A stretch of 64,000 bases of DNA from the NCBI GenBank assembly GCA_963711465.1, contig CAVQEG010000001.1:310001-374000 (forward strand), given 5' to 3'. The notes under the pieces were generated by a model. It ran no database searches. It saw nothing but the letters and a program-made list of their open reading frames with translations, and was not told where the DNA came from. This document shows, in pieces, positions 36,125 to 46,318 of the stretch; within the stretch, counting starts at the first letter, position 1, and each line of letters opens with the position of its first letter. The stretch comes from CAVQEG01 sp963711465 (GTDB taxonomy: Bacteria; Bacteroidota; Ignavibacteria; OLB7). The position numbers were made by a program, and so were the translations under genes.

Positions 36125-38137
36125 CCGGCTACACGTACGAGTACGACGTGTTGAACCGGTTGCTCCAAGCGGACTTCAAGAGCTACAGTGGCGGGGCATG
36201 GATCGATCCCGGGGCGATGTACAACGCGTCATATTCGTACGGTCCGAACGGGAACATCCGGACGCTGACGCGCGATGGATCGCAGTCGAATCCGGGACCG
36301 ATGGACAACCTGACCTACCAGTACGAGCAACAGCCTGTGACGGGTGAGGAAAGCAACCGACTGCAGCACCTGGTCGAGAGTGCCCCGCCGTCACCGATCA
36401 TCGGCGATCTCGAAGCGCAGCCAATCCAGCAGAACTACTCCTATGATGAGATCGGGGAGCTGACCGGCGACCAGTCCGAGAGCATCACGAACATCGCATG
36501 GACGACCTACGGCAAGGTGGCCTCGGTGTCGAAGCTGAACCAGACCATCGAGTTCCTGTACGATGCGCAGGGAAACCGCGTGCGCAAGCGCGTCTACGAT
36601 CCGGCGAATCCGACCGACATGGCGGAGACCTTCTACGTCTACGAGGCAGGCGGCAAGGTGGTGGCGATTTACGAGAATTGCGTGGACGAGGAGCCGACGC
36701 CGCATCCGGATTCCGATGGAGACGGATTCACCGACGACGTGGACAACTGTCCCTGCGTGTACAACCCCGACCAGCTGGATTCCGACGGTGACGGCGTTGG
36801 GGATGCGTGCGACCAGTTCCCGGGCGCACCCGATCCACCGCCCGATTGTGATGGCGACGGCATTCCGAACAGCGAGGATCTCTGTCCAACGGTGGCGCAG
36901 GCGGCACCGGACGACCAGGACGGCGATGGATTTCCGGACGAAGTGGATCAATGCCCGTGCGTGGCGAGCGAGAACGATCGACTGCAGCTGCATCGAACCA
37001 TACAACCTCGTCGAATGGGTGATCTACGGCAATGCGGCACAGGGACGCATTGCGGAAGGCAAGCCCTCGAACATCAGCCGACCGGCGTCAGAAGGAACAC
37101 CGATCGCTCAACCTGAGGAGACGTTCACGCGCATCCTTGATGAGAAGTACTACGAGCTGAAGGATCACCTTGGCAACGCCCGCGTGGTGGTCTCGGACAT
37201 GAAGCAGCCGACGACCGAATCCGGGTTGGCACCGTTTTCGGCGACGCTGAGCTCGTATGCGAACTACTACCCTTATGGTATGCCGCAGCCGGATCGGAGT
37301 TGGCAGGGTGGGAAGTGGCGGTATGGGTTCAATGGGAAGGAGATGGATGATGAGTGGAGCAATGCCGGCGGCGGAGTGCCGGTCACTGGCAACGCGTACG
37401 ACTTTGGATTCAGAGTCTACGAGACACGGCTGGCGCGCTGGATATCGACTGACCCCTGCGAGTTCAAATACCCAGCAATTTCGCCATATGCATTTGTCGC
37501 CAACAATCCGATCCTCCGCATCGACCCCGACGGAAGAAAATTCACATACGCATCTGAGGAACTCCGTTCGGCGGTTGAGGCAGTGATCCGATACGTCGAA
37601 CAACATCATGAAGAGTGGGGGCGCCGCCTACGCTACTTGGCAGAGAGTCCAGATTTCACCATTCATATTGCCCTGCCGTATAATTTTGCTGGTGATGATA
37701 TTCACTTCGACAATCCAGATACATATACTGGCGTTCCGACGATCCGTTGGAATCCCGAACTGGGATACGAATACGGAGTCGAGGTCAACGGCGAGACGGT
37801 GATTCAGCGGATTAGTCCAGCGATCACGTTCGTAGACGAGGCAAGTGGTGCTTGGTTCGTGTTTGGCCCAGACGATAACGGAGAACCACCGTCCCAAGAT
37901 GAGTTGAAACACCGTAATTTTCAATGGGATAAGGGAAATATACGGGGCGTTGATCCGGACTACGACACCAAGAACGAGCGTAGGTCTGTCGACGACGCAT
38001 ACGATGTTGCAAAAGCCGCCGGTGAAGTGAAATACAAGCGTCAATCACATAAGAGAGACGGTGGGCGCGGTACAATCAAAACATCTGGCGTGACGTCAAA
38101 CGTTCCCGCTCAGGAGGAGAGTGATACCAGTGAATAG
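36112..38137 (+). pseudogene. Rhs core copy 5 with toxin tip CT2-type; frameshifted
   Basis: The first frame (from TTG 36112, ENLTGYTYEYDVLNRLL) runs through the YD part and the variant-B spacer to VASEND. One extra A near 36973 (GCGAGCGAGAACGATC against GCGAGCGAGACGATC in the other copies) shifts it off. The rest of the core and the tip continue in the next frame to the stop at 38137. The tip and most of its immunity gene are identical in sequence to copy 2 (25000-26240). As it stands, a full-length product would need ribosomal frameshifting or an internal start in the second frame. Confidence 0.82.
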
Positions 38138-38657
38138 ATTAGTCGTGATACTATTGTTGGCGTCCACTTGTTCCTTCGTATCGTGCGTCGGGTCATCACG
38201 AAGTGCGGTTCGCAACCCGTTCGCATCGGACAGCTGCGGCGTATTGACGGTCGTCGTGTTCAACCGCAACTGGTCCTCTCAAAGCTTATCTCCTTTGGAT
38301 GCGTCTGACCTTCTTGAAATGGCGCCGTACGTCACAGGCGACACGATATCCAGCCTTAAGTACCTCCTTGTCGATAGGCTGTATCGAAACACAGGGTCAC
38401 GTGAAAGCGAACAAGATTACGCAGACGCAGCAACGCTCATACTAATCAGTAGCCCAAAGTGCGGGCGGGATACGTTTGTGATTGGACACAACAGGGTTCT
38501 GGTGCATGCTGGACGATACTACCTGCCCGACCGCGCTGTCATGGAAGTGCTCATAGCAGGCATGTCGCCGTCGGCTTTGCACGATATGCCGTACGCGCTG
38601 TTTTGGTACTGGAACGATGATGAACTAAATCGGGGTGAGTGGCCTGAGGAGCAATAG
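38130..38657 (+). CDS. Putative lipoprotein immunity protein, second copy of the CT2 type
   Basis: Same length, same GTG start in the AGGAGGA context and same lipoprotein signal (LVVILLLASTCSFVSC) as 25792-26319. The two are identical over about 150 residues, then differ at many third positions and several residues in the last ~20 codons (HDMPYALFWYWNDDELNRGEWPEEQ-like end here). This copy follows the frameshifted Rhs copy 5, so it may protect without an active linked toxin. Confidence 0.78.
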   Translation: MNRLVVILLLASTCSFVSCVGSSRSAVRNPFASDSCGVLTVVVFNRNWSSQSLSPLDASDLLEMAPYVTGDTISSLKYLLVDRLYRNTGSRESEQDYADAATLILISSPKCGRDTFVIGHNRVLVHAGRYYLPDRAVMEVLIAGMSPSALHDMPYALFWYWNDDELNRGEWPEEQ

Positions 38658-38963
38658 ACTGCCTGCGTACGATTGTCGGTACGTGATGTGAATTCGTCGC
38701 CATCGCTTCGACGAATGACTTTGGCTGATTCGTCTCCGTGTGAGGCGAGCGGGCAGATCAACTGTGGGTCCGACTTCATGATTCCATGTCGTGACATGCG
38801 TATCGGAACGCATGCGTCGCGGGGCAACCGCCCGTTGGAGCTTGCGGCATTCCCGCTATCCGGGAGTTCCGAATTCATCGACAATCGCAGGCAGCCGACT
38901 CGGCGGTGCGGTATCTGCTTAAGAACGGAGGGTTGAACACGTGGATTTGCGATTGATTCTCCG
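38658..38963 (+). other. Linker between immunity gene and Rhs copy 6
   Basis: About 300 bp without an intact gene, homologous at reduced identity to 26320-26670. It includes a decayed leader fragment (FIDNRRQ near 38873 and NTWIC near 38935). The Rhs copy 6 frame starts within its end. Confidence 0.6.
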
Positions 38964-41486
38964 ATGAGAGCCCTTCCGACCACATCCTGCGTCGCATCGA
39001 CGCAGCGCTTGCGGGGGAGTGATCCGGGCGAGTTCGAACCGTCGACGTTCCGCGACTACGGGCAGGACAGCGTGCAGGGAATGGACTACACGTACACACT
39101 CCAGGGCTGGCTCAAGGCGATCAATCATCCGTCGCGAAATCCGAGTCTTGATCCCGGAACCGACGGCGTCGGCAATCGACCCAACACGGCAGGTGACGCG
39201 TTCGGCATGATGCTCACGTACAATCACAACGACTTCGTCAACACGGTATCGGAATTCGATCCGACGTCGGGTGTTGCATCGAGCTATCACCTGCAGCCGA
39301 CGAAGAACCTGTACAACGGGAACATCGCGGCGTGGACGTCGTTTATCCAGCCGTCGCCCCCGGCAATCCCGCCGACGCTGCCCCCGGCACTGGAGAACCT
39401 GACGGGCTACACGTACGAGTACGACGTGCTGAACCGGTTGCTCCAGGCGGACTTCAAGAGCTACAGTGGCGGGGCATGGATCGATCCCGGGGCGATGTAC
39501 AACGCGTCGTATTCGTACGATCCGAACGGGAACATCCGGACGCTGACGCGCGATGGATCGCAGTCGAATCCGGGTCCGATGGACAACCTGACCTACCAGT
39601 ACGAGCAACAGCCTGTGACAGGTGAGGAAAGCAACCGACTGCAGCACCTGGTCGAGAGCGCCCCGCCGACACCGATCATCGGCGACCTCGAAGCGCAGCC
39701 GATCCAACAGAACTACTCCTACGACGAGATCGGGGAGCTGACCGGTGATCAGTCCGAGAGCATTTCGAGCATCTCGTGGACGACCTACGGCAAGGTGGCA
39801 TCGGTGTCGAAGCCGAACTAGACGATCGAGTTCCTGTACGACGCGCAGGGAAACCGCGTGCGCAAGCGCGTCTACGATCCGGCGAATCCGACCGACATGG
39901 CGGAGACGTACTACGTCTACGAGGCGGGCGGCAAGGTGGTGGCGATCTACGAGAACTGTGTGGACGACGAGCCGACGCCGCGTCCGGATTCTGATGGAGA
40001 TGGCTTCACCGACGATGTCGACAACTGTCCCTGCGTGTACAACCCGGACCAGCTGGATTCCGACGGTGACGGCGTTGGGGATGCGTGCGACCAGTTCCCG
40101 GGCGCACCCGATCCACCGCCCGATTGTGATGGCGACGGCATTCCGAACAGCGAGGATCTTTGCCCAACGGTGGCGCAGGCGGCACCGGACGACCAGGACG
40201 GCGATGGATTTCCGGACGAAATGGATCAATGCCCCTGCGAGGCGAGCGAGACGATCGACTGCAGCTGCGTCGAGCCATACAACCTCGTCGAATGGGTGAT
40301 CTACGGCAACGCGGCACAGGGGCGCATTGCGGAAGGCAAGCCCTCGAACATCAGCCGACCGGCGTCAGAGGGCACGCCGATTACCGAACCCGAGGAGACA
40401 TTCACGCGAATCCTCGACGAGAAGTACTACGAGCTGAAGGATCACCTTGGCAACGCCCGCGTGGTCGTCTCGGACATGAAGCAGCCGACGACCGAATCCG
40501 GGTTGGCGCCGTATTCGGCAATGCTGACCTCGTATGCGAACTACTACCCGTTTGGCATGGTGCAGCCGGATCGGAGTTGGCAGGGTGGGCAGTGGCGGTA
40601 TGGGTTCAATGGGAAGGAGATGGACAACGAGTGGAGTGGGGAGGGGAACGTGTATGACTATGGGGCGCGGATGTACGATGGAAGAATAGCACGATGGACC
40701 ACAGTAGACCCGGACGAAGCAAGCTATCCGTCCAGTGGTTCGTACATCTTTAGCAGAAACGCGCCAACATCGCTCGTTGATCCAGATGGCAAGAAGGTTC
40801 AAATGACCTTTGATAAGAAGAACGGAACCATCTCAATCGTCGACCTCGATCAGTATGATGCTGCACTGCCAACCATTACTGTGTCGGCGTCCGATTATAA
40901 AATTGGCGGCATTCGAGATGCCAATGGCAATCTCGTGAAGAACCAGAGACTCGTGATCGAGGGCGTCTTCACTGGCGGTCACTCATCCGTTGACGGCACC
41001 GTGACCACAGATCCTTCAAAGCCCAACGAACTTGCACTTCCCGACGGACGCTATTCGTTGCTGGAGCTCCCGAGCTCTCACCCGCTATATCGTGACGAGT
41101 ATCGGGTTGATCCGGACGACGGGAGTCCCTTCAACGATCATGACGAGGGTCATCGCAATCGCCAGGGCGAAGTTCGCAGCGGCTATCGATTCCATCTCGG
41201 ATCCGTTAGCTGGGGTTGTATCACCGTCAACAAGTACGGAGCGGAAGCGGTGCAGCGGGATGAAGAATGGGGGGTAGTTCGTGACATCATGGATGCGACG
41301 TCGACGACCCGGGTTCACCGCGAAGAGGGAATTCAAGGATGGATTCCGTGGAGCACGACTACTGACTTCGGCACGATTGACGTAGTTGGCGGTGATGACG
41401 GCGGTGAGCACGGGCTCGTTCACTCGGGAAACAATCGAGATAGCGTTGCTCCAGCGGACACAACATCCACAACTACGACCCGATAG
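38964..41486 (+). pseudogene. Rhs core copy 6 with L,D-transpeptidase-like tip CT6; in-frame TAG
   Basis: The frame 38964-41486 (~840 codons) is broken once by TAG at 39819-39821, at exactly the same codon as in copy 1. It reaches further upstream than copy 1 (YGQDSVQGMDYTYTLQGWLKA). The spacer is variant B. The core ends with SLVDPDGKK at ~40790. CT6 contains LPDGRYSLLELPSSHP, then a segment GEVRSGYRFHLGSVSWGCITV. The H-x-G...S-x-GC-I/V-T pattern is the catalytic motif of YkuD/DUF2778 (Tlde1-like) L,D-transpeptidase or carboxypeptidase folds, so it may attack peptidoglycan peptides. A Thr-rich tail ends the protein. A start after the TAG (GTG near 39858) could give a tip-bearing product. Confidence 0.83.
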
Positions 41487-41506
41487 AGACCCGGTCCTAC
41501 GGTAGC

Positions 41507-41968
41507 ATGGAGTCAAAATTGTCATTCGGTCGCAAGCTGGCTGCAGTGGTTGTGTTTGCACTCATTGTAAGCGGCTGTTCGAGAGTATACCAGGATCATC
41601 GGGGAATCTACGTCGATGATCAACTCGTCGATCAAGCTCCCAACGGAATCGACTACTATGAGCTTGTCGATCGCGCATTCGAGCGAGACCAGGCATCGAT
41701 CGCCAAGTTGGCCGGGCTGCTATTCGATTCCGAATTGGTGACGTTCGAGCATGGCGCAAACCTGTTAACCATAGTCGATTCGGTATCGGATACGATCTTC
41801 TATGAGGCTGTCATCCGGTTCGCAGCACAGCATCGAACGACTGCCTACGAGTCACTCTTGTTTGCAATTGACCGTCTGTCGGTCGATGTTAACAGGGACC
41901 CTATTCTCAGCGATTCACTTTATCGCCGGCACGCGCATTTGCTTCGTATGCTGGGCGTGCAACGGTAG
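41507..41968 (+). CDS. Putative lipoprotein immunity protein for tip CT6
   Basis: A 153-residue protein starting 20 nt after the CT6 stop. It has a clear lipoprotein signal: basic start, hydrophobic LAAVVVFALIV and lipobox VSGC. The mature part is helical and acidic (YYELVDRAFERDQASIAKLAGLL) with no recognised domain. A periplasm-facing lipoprotein is the expected protection against a peptidoglycan-acting toxin, which fits the L,D-transpeptidase-like reading of CT6. The next 287 bp (41969-42255) hold no clear gene and lead into Rhs copy 7. Confidence 0.8.
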   Translation: MESKLSFGRKLAAVVVFALIVSGCSRVYQDHRGIYVDDQLVDQAPNGIDYYELVDRAFERDQASIAKLAGLLFDSELVTFEHGANLLTIVDSVSDTIFYEAVIRFAAQHRTTAYESLLFAIDRLSVDVNRDPILSDSLYRRHAHLLRMLGVQR

Positions 41969-42255
41969 TCGACGCGTATGAAGTCGGTGAAATATCACAG
42001 CCGATGGGAAATCGGGATGACACACGTAGAACGGTGGATTCATCGCACGTGTGCGCCACTTCCGATGCCAATTGTATGGCGGTAGGAAGGTCCTCCGGCG
42101 ATCGGGAACCGGGGAATCATCAACCGGGGCTGGACGACAATGGACACAACGGCTGTTGCGCGCGGTAGCGACGGATCCCGACACAGCGCTATGTCGACTG
42201 GACGCCGCAGCGCTACACGCTCAACCGGATCGCCCACGTTTACACCGACGACGGC

Positions 42256-45123
42256 GTGCACACGCAGTACTCGTACGATCCGCACGGGAACGCGGAATGG
42301 GTGCGACAGGAGGTGCCGGATCTCGGCACGAACTACGTGCGCTACGAGTACGACCTGATCAGTGGGAACATGCTCGGGATGTTCTACGACGAAACGTGGA
42401 AGGACCGGTACTTCCATCGGTACCGATACGACGCCGACAACCGGCTGACTGAGGTGCTGACATCCCGGGACGACGTGATCTGGGACAGTGACGCTCGGTA
42501 CTACTATTTTCCACACGGTCCCCTGCGCCGGGTCGAGTACGGGCAGGACAGCGTGCAGGGAATGGACTACACGTACACACTCCAGGGCTGGCTCAAGGCG
42601 ATCAATCATCCGTCGCGAAATCCGAGTCTTGATCCCGGGACCGACGGCGTCGGCAATCGACCCAACACGGCAGGTGACGCGTTCGGCATGATGCTCACGT
42701 ACAATCACAACGACTTCGTCAACACGATATCGGAATTCGATCCGACGTCGGGCGTTGCTTCGAGCTATCACCTGCAGCCGACGAAGGACCTGTACAACGG
42801 GAACATCGCGGCGTGGACGTCGTTTATCCAGCCGTCGCCCCCGGCAATCCCGCCGACGCTGCCCCCGGCACTGGAGAACCTGACGGGCTACACGTACGAG
42901 TACGACGTGCTGAACCGGTTGCTCCAGGCGGACTTCAGGAGCTACAGTGGCGGGGCATGGATCGATCCCGGGGCGATGTACAACTCGTCATATTCGTACG
43001 ATCCGAACGGGAACATCCGGACGCTGACGCGCGATGGATCGCAGTCGAATCCGGGTCCGATGGACAACCTGACCTACGAGTACGAGCAACAGCCTGTGAC
43101 GGGTGAGGAAAGCAACCGACTGCAGCATCTCGTTGAGAGTGCACCGTCGCCATCGCCAATCATCGGCGACCTCGAAGCGCAGCCGATCCAGCAGAACTAC
43201 TCCTACGACGAGATCGGGGAGCTGACCAGTGATCACTCCGAGAACATTTCGAGCATCTCGTGGACGACCTACGGCAAGGTGGCATCGGTGTCGAAGCCGA
43301 ACCAGACCATCGAGTTCCTGTACGATGCGCAGGGAAACCGTGTTCGCAAGCGGGTGTACGATCCGGCGAATCCGACCGACATGGCGGAGACCTACTACGT
43401 CTACGAGGCAGGCGGCAAGGTGGTGGCGATTTACGAGAATTGCGTGGACGAGGAGCCGACGCCGCATCCGGATTCCGATGGAGACGGATTCACCGACGAC
43501 GTGGACAACTGTCCCTGCGTGTACAACCCCGACCAGCTGGATTCCGACGGTGACGGCGTTGGGGATGCGTGCGACCAGTTCCCGGGCGCACCCGATCCAC
43601 CGCCGGATTGTGATGGCGACGGCATTCCGAACAGCGAGGATCTCTGTCCGACGGTGGCGCAGGCGGCACCGGACGACCAGGACGGCGATGGATTCCCGGA
43701 CGAAGTGGATCAATGCCCGTGCGTGGCGAGCGAGACGATCGACTGCAGCTGCGTCGAGCCATACAACCTCGTCGAATGGGTGATCTACGGCAACGCGGCG
43801 CAGGGACGAATCGCGGAAGGCAAGCCCTCGAACATCAGCCGACCGGCGTCAACGGGCACGCCGATTACCGAACCCGAGGAGACGTTCACACGAGTCCTCG
43901 ACGAGAAGTACTACGAGCTGAAGGATCACCTTGGCAACGCCCGCGTGGTGGTCTCGGACATGAAGCAGCCGACGACCGAATCCGGGTTGGCGCCGTTTGC
44001 GGCGACGCTGAGTTCCTACGCCAACTACTACCCGTATGGCATGCTGCAGCCGGATCGGAGTTGGCAGGGTGTGGAGTGGCGGTATGGGTTCAATGGCGAT
44101 GAGAAAGTCGATAGGGAATCTGGTGCGACCGGGCTCCTACACACCCATTTCCGGGAGTACGATCCGCGGATTGGGCGATGGTGGGCAATAGATCCAAAGG
44201 CGCAAAGACACCCGAATGAGTCTCCATTCGATGCGCTAAGCGGTAACCCGGTCGCGATCGTTGACCCCAGAGGTGATGACCCACCGATTACGGTGTATCA
44301 TAACACGTCAGTCGCATCCGGAAGGGCGATTGCCGAACAAGGATTCAAAGCCGGTAAATCCAATTACAACTGGTTCATGACGAACCCATCTGGTGCTAAC
44401 GCCGGATCAGATGTGGCTGCCGCGCCGGTGCAATTCCAACTTCAACTTGATGCCGGAAATTTCGATTTGGAGATTTCACGAAGCGAATTCACTGCCCTGT
44501 TCCAGAGAGCCAAGGTTGAAGTGGGTCTTGCTGACGTTCCGAATGCATCCCTCTCTCGCGCGCAAAGATCGGCAATTGACGCAGTCAGATATAGGTATAT
44601 TGGTGAACGACTTGCGGAAACAAACTCTCACTCAGCGGTGATTCGGGCGTCGAAGAACACGTTTTATGCACTTGATGATGCTGCGACCATAGGGCGTGTT
44701 GAGACAACCGGCATTACCCGGGGGGCAGCGAATGTATTTTCTGCGCACATTTCGCGTCAACCTTCCGCAGCTGAGTCGGAAGCTGCCATGTCCGAATTCG
44801 CAGGATCTCAGTTGCGATACATAAGATGGGCAGGAAAGACGGCGGTAGCGGTTGGCATAGCATTCGACACGTACCAACTATATCGGACGGGATTTCGGTA
44901 TCGAGATGTGGCGCGGACCGGTGGTGCCTGGGCTGGCGCCCTTGCGGGAACAGAACTTGGCGCAGAGGCAGGTGGCGCAATCGGCACAGCGATTTGCCCT
45001 GGACCGGGAACGTTGATCGGCGGTTTTGTCGGTGGAATAATATGCGGCGTCGGCGGCGCTGTTGTCGGAGACGCTGCTGGTGCCGCGACGTACGATTTCT
45101 TTTTTTCAGTTGGAATACGGTGA
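42256..45123 (+). CDS. Rhs core copy 7, longest copy, with ADP-ribosyltransferase-like tip CT7
   Basis: 955 residues, uninterrupted, from a GTG inside the YD-repeat region (HTQYSYDPHGNAEW). Homologous-looking sequence (TPQRYTLNRIAHVYTDDG) continues upstream to a stop at ~42160, so this copy too lacks its N-terminus. The spacer is variant B. The core ends with AIVDPRGDD at ~44274. CT7 starts ITVYHNTSVASGRAIAEQGF, with the Y-H-x-T-S pattern of ADP-ribosyltransferase-like toxin tips, and FNWFMTNP-like features (NYNWFMTNPSGANAG). The second half is a Gly/Ala-rich hydrophobic stretch (GAWAGALAGTELGAEAGGAIGTAIC), unusual after an ART module and possibly a membrane-passage segment. The ART assignment rests on motif resemblance only. 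Confidence 0.86.
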   Translation: MHTQYSYDPHGNAEWVRQEVPDLGTNYVRYEYDLISGNMLGMFYDETWKDRYFHRYRYDADNRLTEVLTSRDDVIWDSDARYYYFPHGPLRRVEYGQDSVQGMDYTYTLQGWLKAINHPSRNPSLDPGTDGVGNRPNTAGDAFGMMLTYNHNDFVNTISEFDPTSGVASSYHLQPTKDLYNGNIAAWTSFIQPSPPAIPPTLPPALENLTGYTYEYDVLNRLLQADFRSYSGGAWIDPGAMYNSSYSYDPNGNIRTLTRDGSQSNPGPMDNLTYEYEQQPVTGEESNRLQHLVESAPSPSPIIGDLEAQPIQQNYSYDEIGELTSDHSENISSISWTTYGKVASVSKPNQTIEFLYDAQGNRVRKRVYDPANPTDMAETYYVYEAGGKVVAIYENCVDEEPTPHPDSDGDGFTDDVDNCPCVYNPDQLDSDGDGVGDACDQFPGAPDPPPDCDGDGIPNSEDLCPTVAQAAPDDQDGDGFPDEVDQCPCVASETIDCSCVEPYNLVEWVIYGNAAQGRIAEGKPSNISRPASTGTPITEPEETFTRVLDEKYYELKDHLGNARVVVSDMKQPTTESGLAPFAATLSSYANYYPYGMLQPDRSWQGVEWRYGFNGDEKVDRESGATGLLHTHFREYDPRIGRWWAIDPKAQRHPNESPFDALSGNPVAIVDPRGDDPPITVYHNTSVASGRAIAEQGFKAGKSNYNWFMTNPSGANAGSDVAAAPVQFQLQLDAGNFDLEISRSEFTALFQRAKVEVGLADVPNASLSRAQRSAIDAVRYRYIGERLAETNSHSAVIRASKNTFYALDDAATIGRVETTGITRGAANVFSAHISRQPSAAESEAAMSEFAGSQLRYIRWAGKTAVAVGIAFDTYQLYRTGFRYRDVARTGGAWAGALAGTELGAEAGGAIGTAICPGPGTLIGGFVGGIICGVGGAVVGDAAGAATYDFFFSVGIR

Positions 45124-45133
45124 ATGGCAACGA

Positions 45134-45532
45134 ATGGACACAATCGTTGGATTAGTGATCGAACGGGTCCAGATAGCAAACGACGGTGTCGGAGAGTCGA
45201 CCATGGATCTGAGCGACGGAAACCGGTACCTACTGCGTATCGGCGCCGTGCTAAAAGCCGTTTCAGAATATGCAGTGGGCGAACCGCATGAATTTCGTGA
45301 GCCGGTCGGCTATCGAATCACGTCGGTTTGGAGCGATGGTTGGAACATTCTCATGAATCTCTCGGATGATATGGTTTTCACGTTCGAGCCATCGTCGGGC
45401 GTCACAGGCACGGGCAGGTTCTTTGACACAATGTCGTTTTTTGACCGTGGCAGGCTTGCTGAGTTTAGATTCGGTCCAGAATTCGAGGAGGGGTGGAAGG
45501 ACGCTAGCAATAAACCTGTCGAAGACTGGTAG
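45134..45532 (+). CDS. Putative cytosolic immunity protein for tip CT7
   Basis: A ~132-residue protein starting at ATG 45134, 10 nt after the CT7 stop. The frame is open earlier but only inside CT7. There is no signal peptide or membrane segment. The content is beta-rich and acidic at the end (VWSDGWNILMNLSDDMVFTFEP, FFDRGRLAEFRFGPEFEEGW). No family is recognised. A cytosolic immunity protein fits a toxin acting in the cytoplasm, such as an ADP-ribosyltransferase. Confidence 0.75.
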   Translation: MDTIVGLVIERVQIANDGVGESTMDLSDGNRYLLRIGAVLKAVSEYAVGEPHEFREPVGYRITSVWSDGWNILMNLSDDMVFTFEPSSGVTGTGRFFDTMSFFDRGRLAEFRFGPEFEEGWKDASNKPVEDW

Positions 45533-45549
45533 GTCGTCGGAGATCGAAA

Positions 45550-46293
45550 TTGCGAGGGTCGTGTTACGACGGGGACAATCGTCTGGCCGACTTGTTGGCA
45601 TCCCGGGACGACGTGATCTGGGACAGTGACGCTCCGTACTACTATTTTCCACACGGTCCCCTGCGCCGGGTCGAGTACGGGCAGGACAGCGTGCAGGGAA
45701 TGGACTACACGTACACACTCCAGGGCTGGCTCAAGGCGATCAATCATCCGTCGCGAAATCCGAGTCTTGATCCCGGGACCGACGGCGTCGGCAATCGACC
45801 CAACACGGCAGGTGACGCGTTCGGCATGATGCTCACGTACAACCACAACGACTTCGTCAACACGATATCGGAATTTGATCCGACGTCGGGTGTTGCATCG
45901 AGCTACCATCTGCAGCCGACGAAGGACCTGTACAACGGGAACATCGCGGCGTGGACGTCGTTTATCCAGCCGTCGCCTCCGCCAATACCGCCGACGCTGC
46001 CCCCGGCACTGGAGAACCTGACGGGCTACACGTGCGAGTACGACGTGCTGAACCGGTTGCTCCAGGCGGACTTCAAGAGCTACAGTGGCGGGGCATGGAT
46101 CGATCCCGGGGCGATGTACAACGCGTCATATTCGTACGATCCGAACGGGAACATCCGGACGCTGACGCGCGATGGATCGCAGTCGAATCCGGGTCCGATG
46201 GATGAACTGACGCACGAGTACACGAGCCTTCTCAACGCAGGCAACGGGACATATTGTTTCAACCTTGGCGTTCAGTTCCATTCGCCACTGTAG
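45550..46293 (+). pseudogene. Rhs core fragment (copy 8) without tip
   Basis: About 247 codons matching the YD part of copy 7 (YDGDNRLADLLASRDDVIWDSD, YFPHGPLRRVEYGQDS) up to SQSNPGPMDELTHEYT. There it leaves homology and ends NGTYCFNLGVQFHSPL, a run that belongs to the upstream region of the leader gene. It has no spacer, no associated core end and no toxin. Confidence 0.75.
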
Positions 46294-46301
46294 AGTGGCG
46301 A
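46282..46301. promoter_or_regulatory. Hairpin upstream of leader copy 3
   Basis: TCGCCACT-GTAG-AGTGGCGA, a perfect 8-bp stem, 17 nt before ATG 46319. The same hairpin with one stem mismatch lies at 46949-46968, in the same position before the intact leader at 46986. It could act as a 5' UTR structure or terminator. Confidence 0.5.
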
Positions 46302-46318
46302 TCCTCTTCAACACCAAA

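Noticed and set aside
21440..39821. Recoded TAG (programmed read-through or suppressor)
   Set aside because: The other copies have CAG and all other genes here use stops normally; spread of a nonsense allele is simpler.
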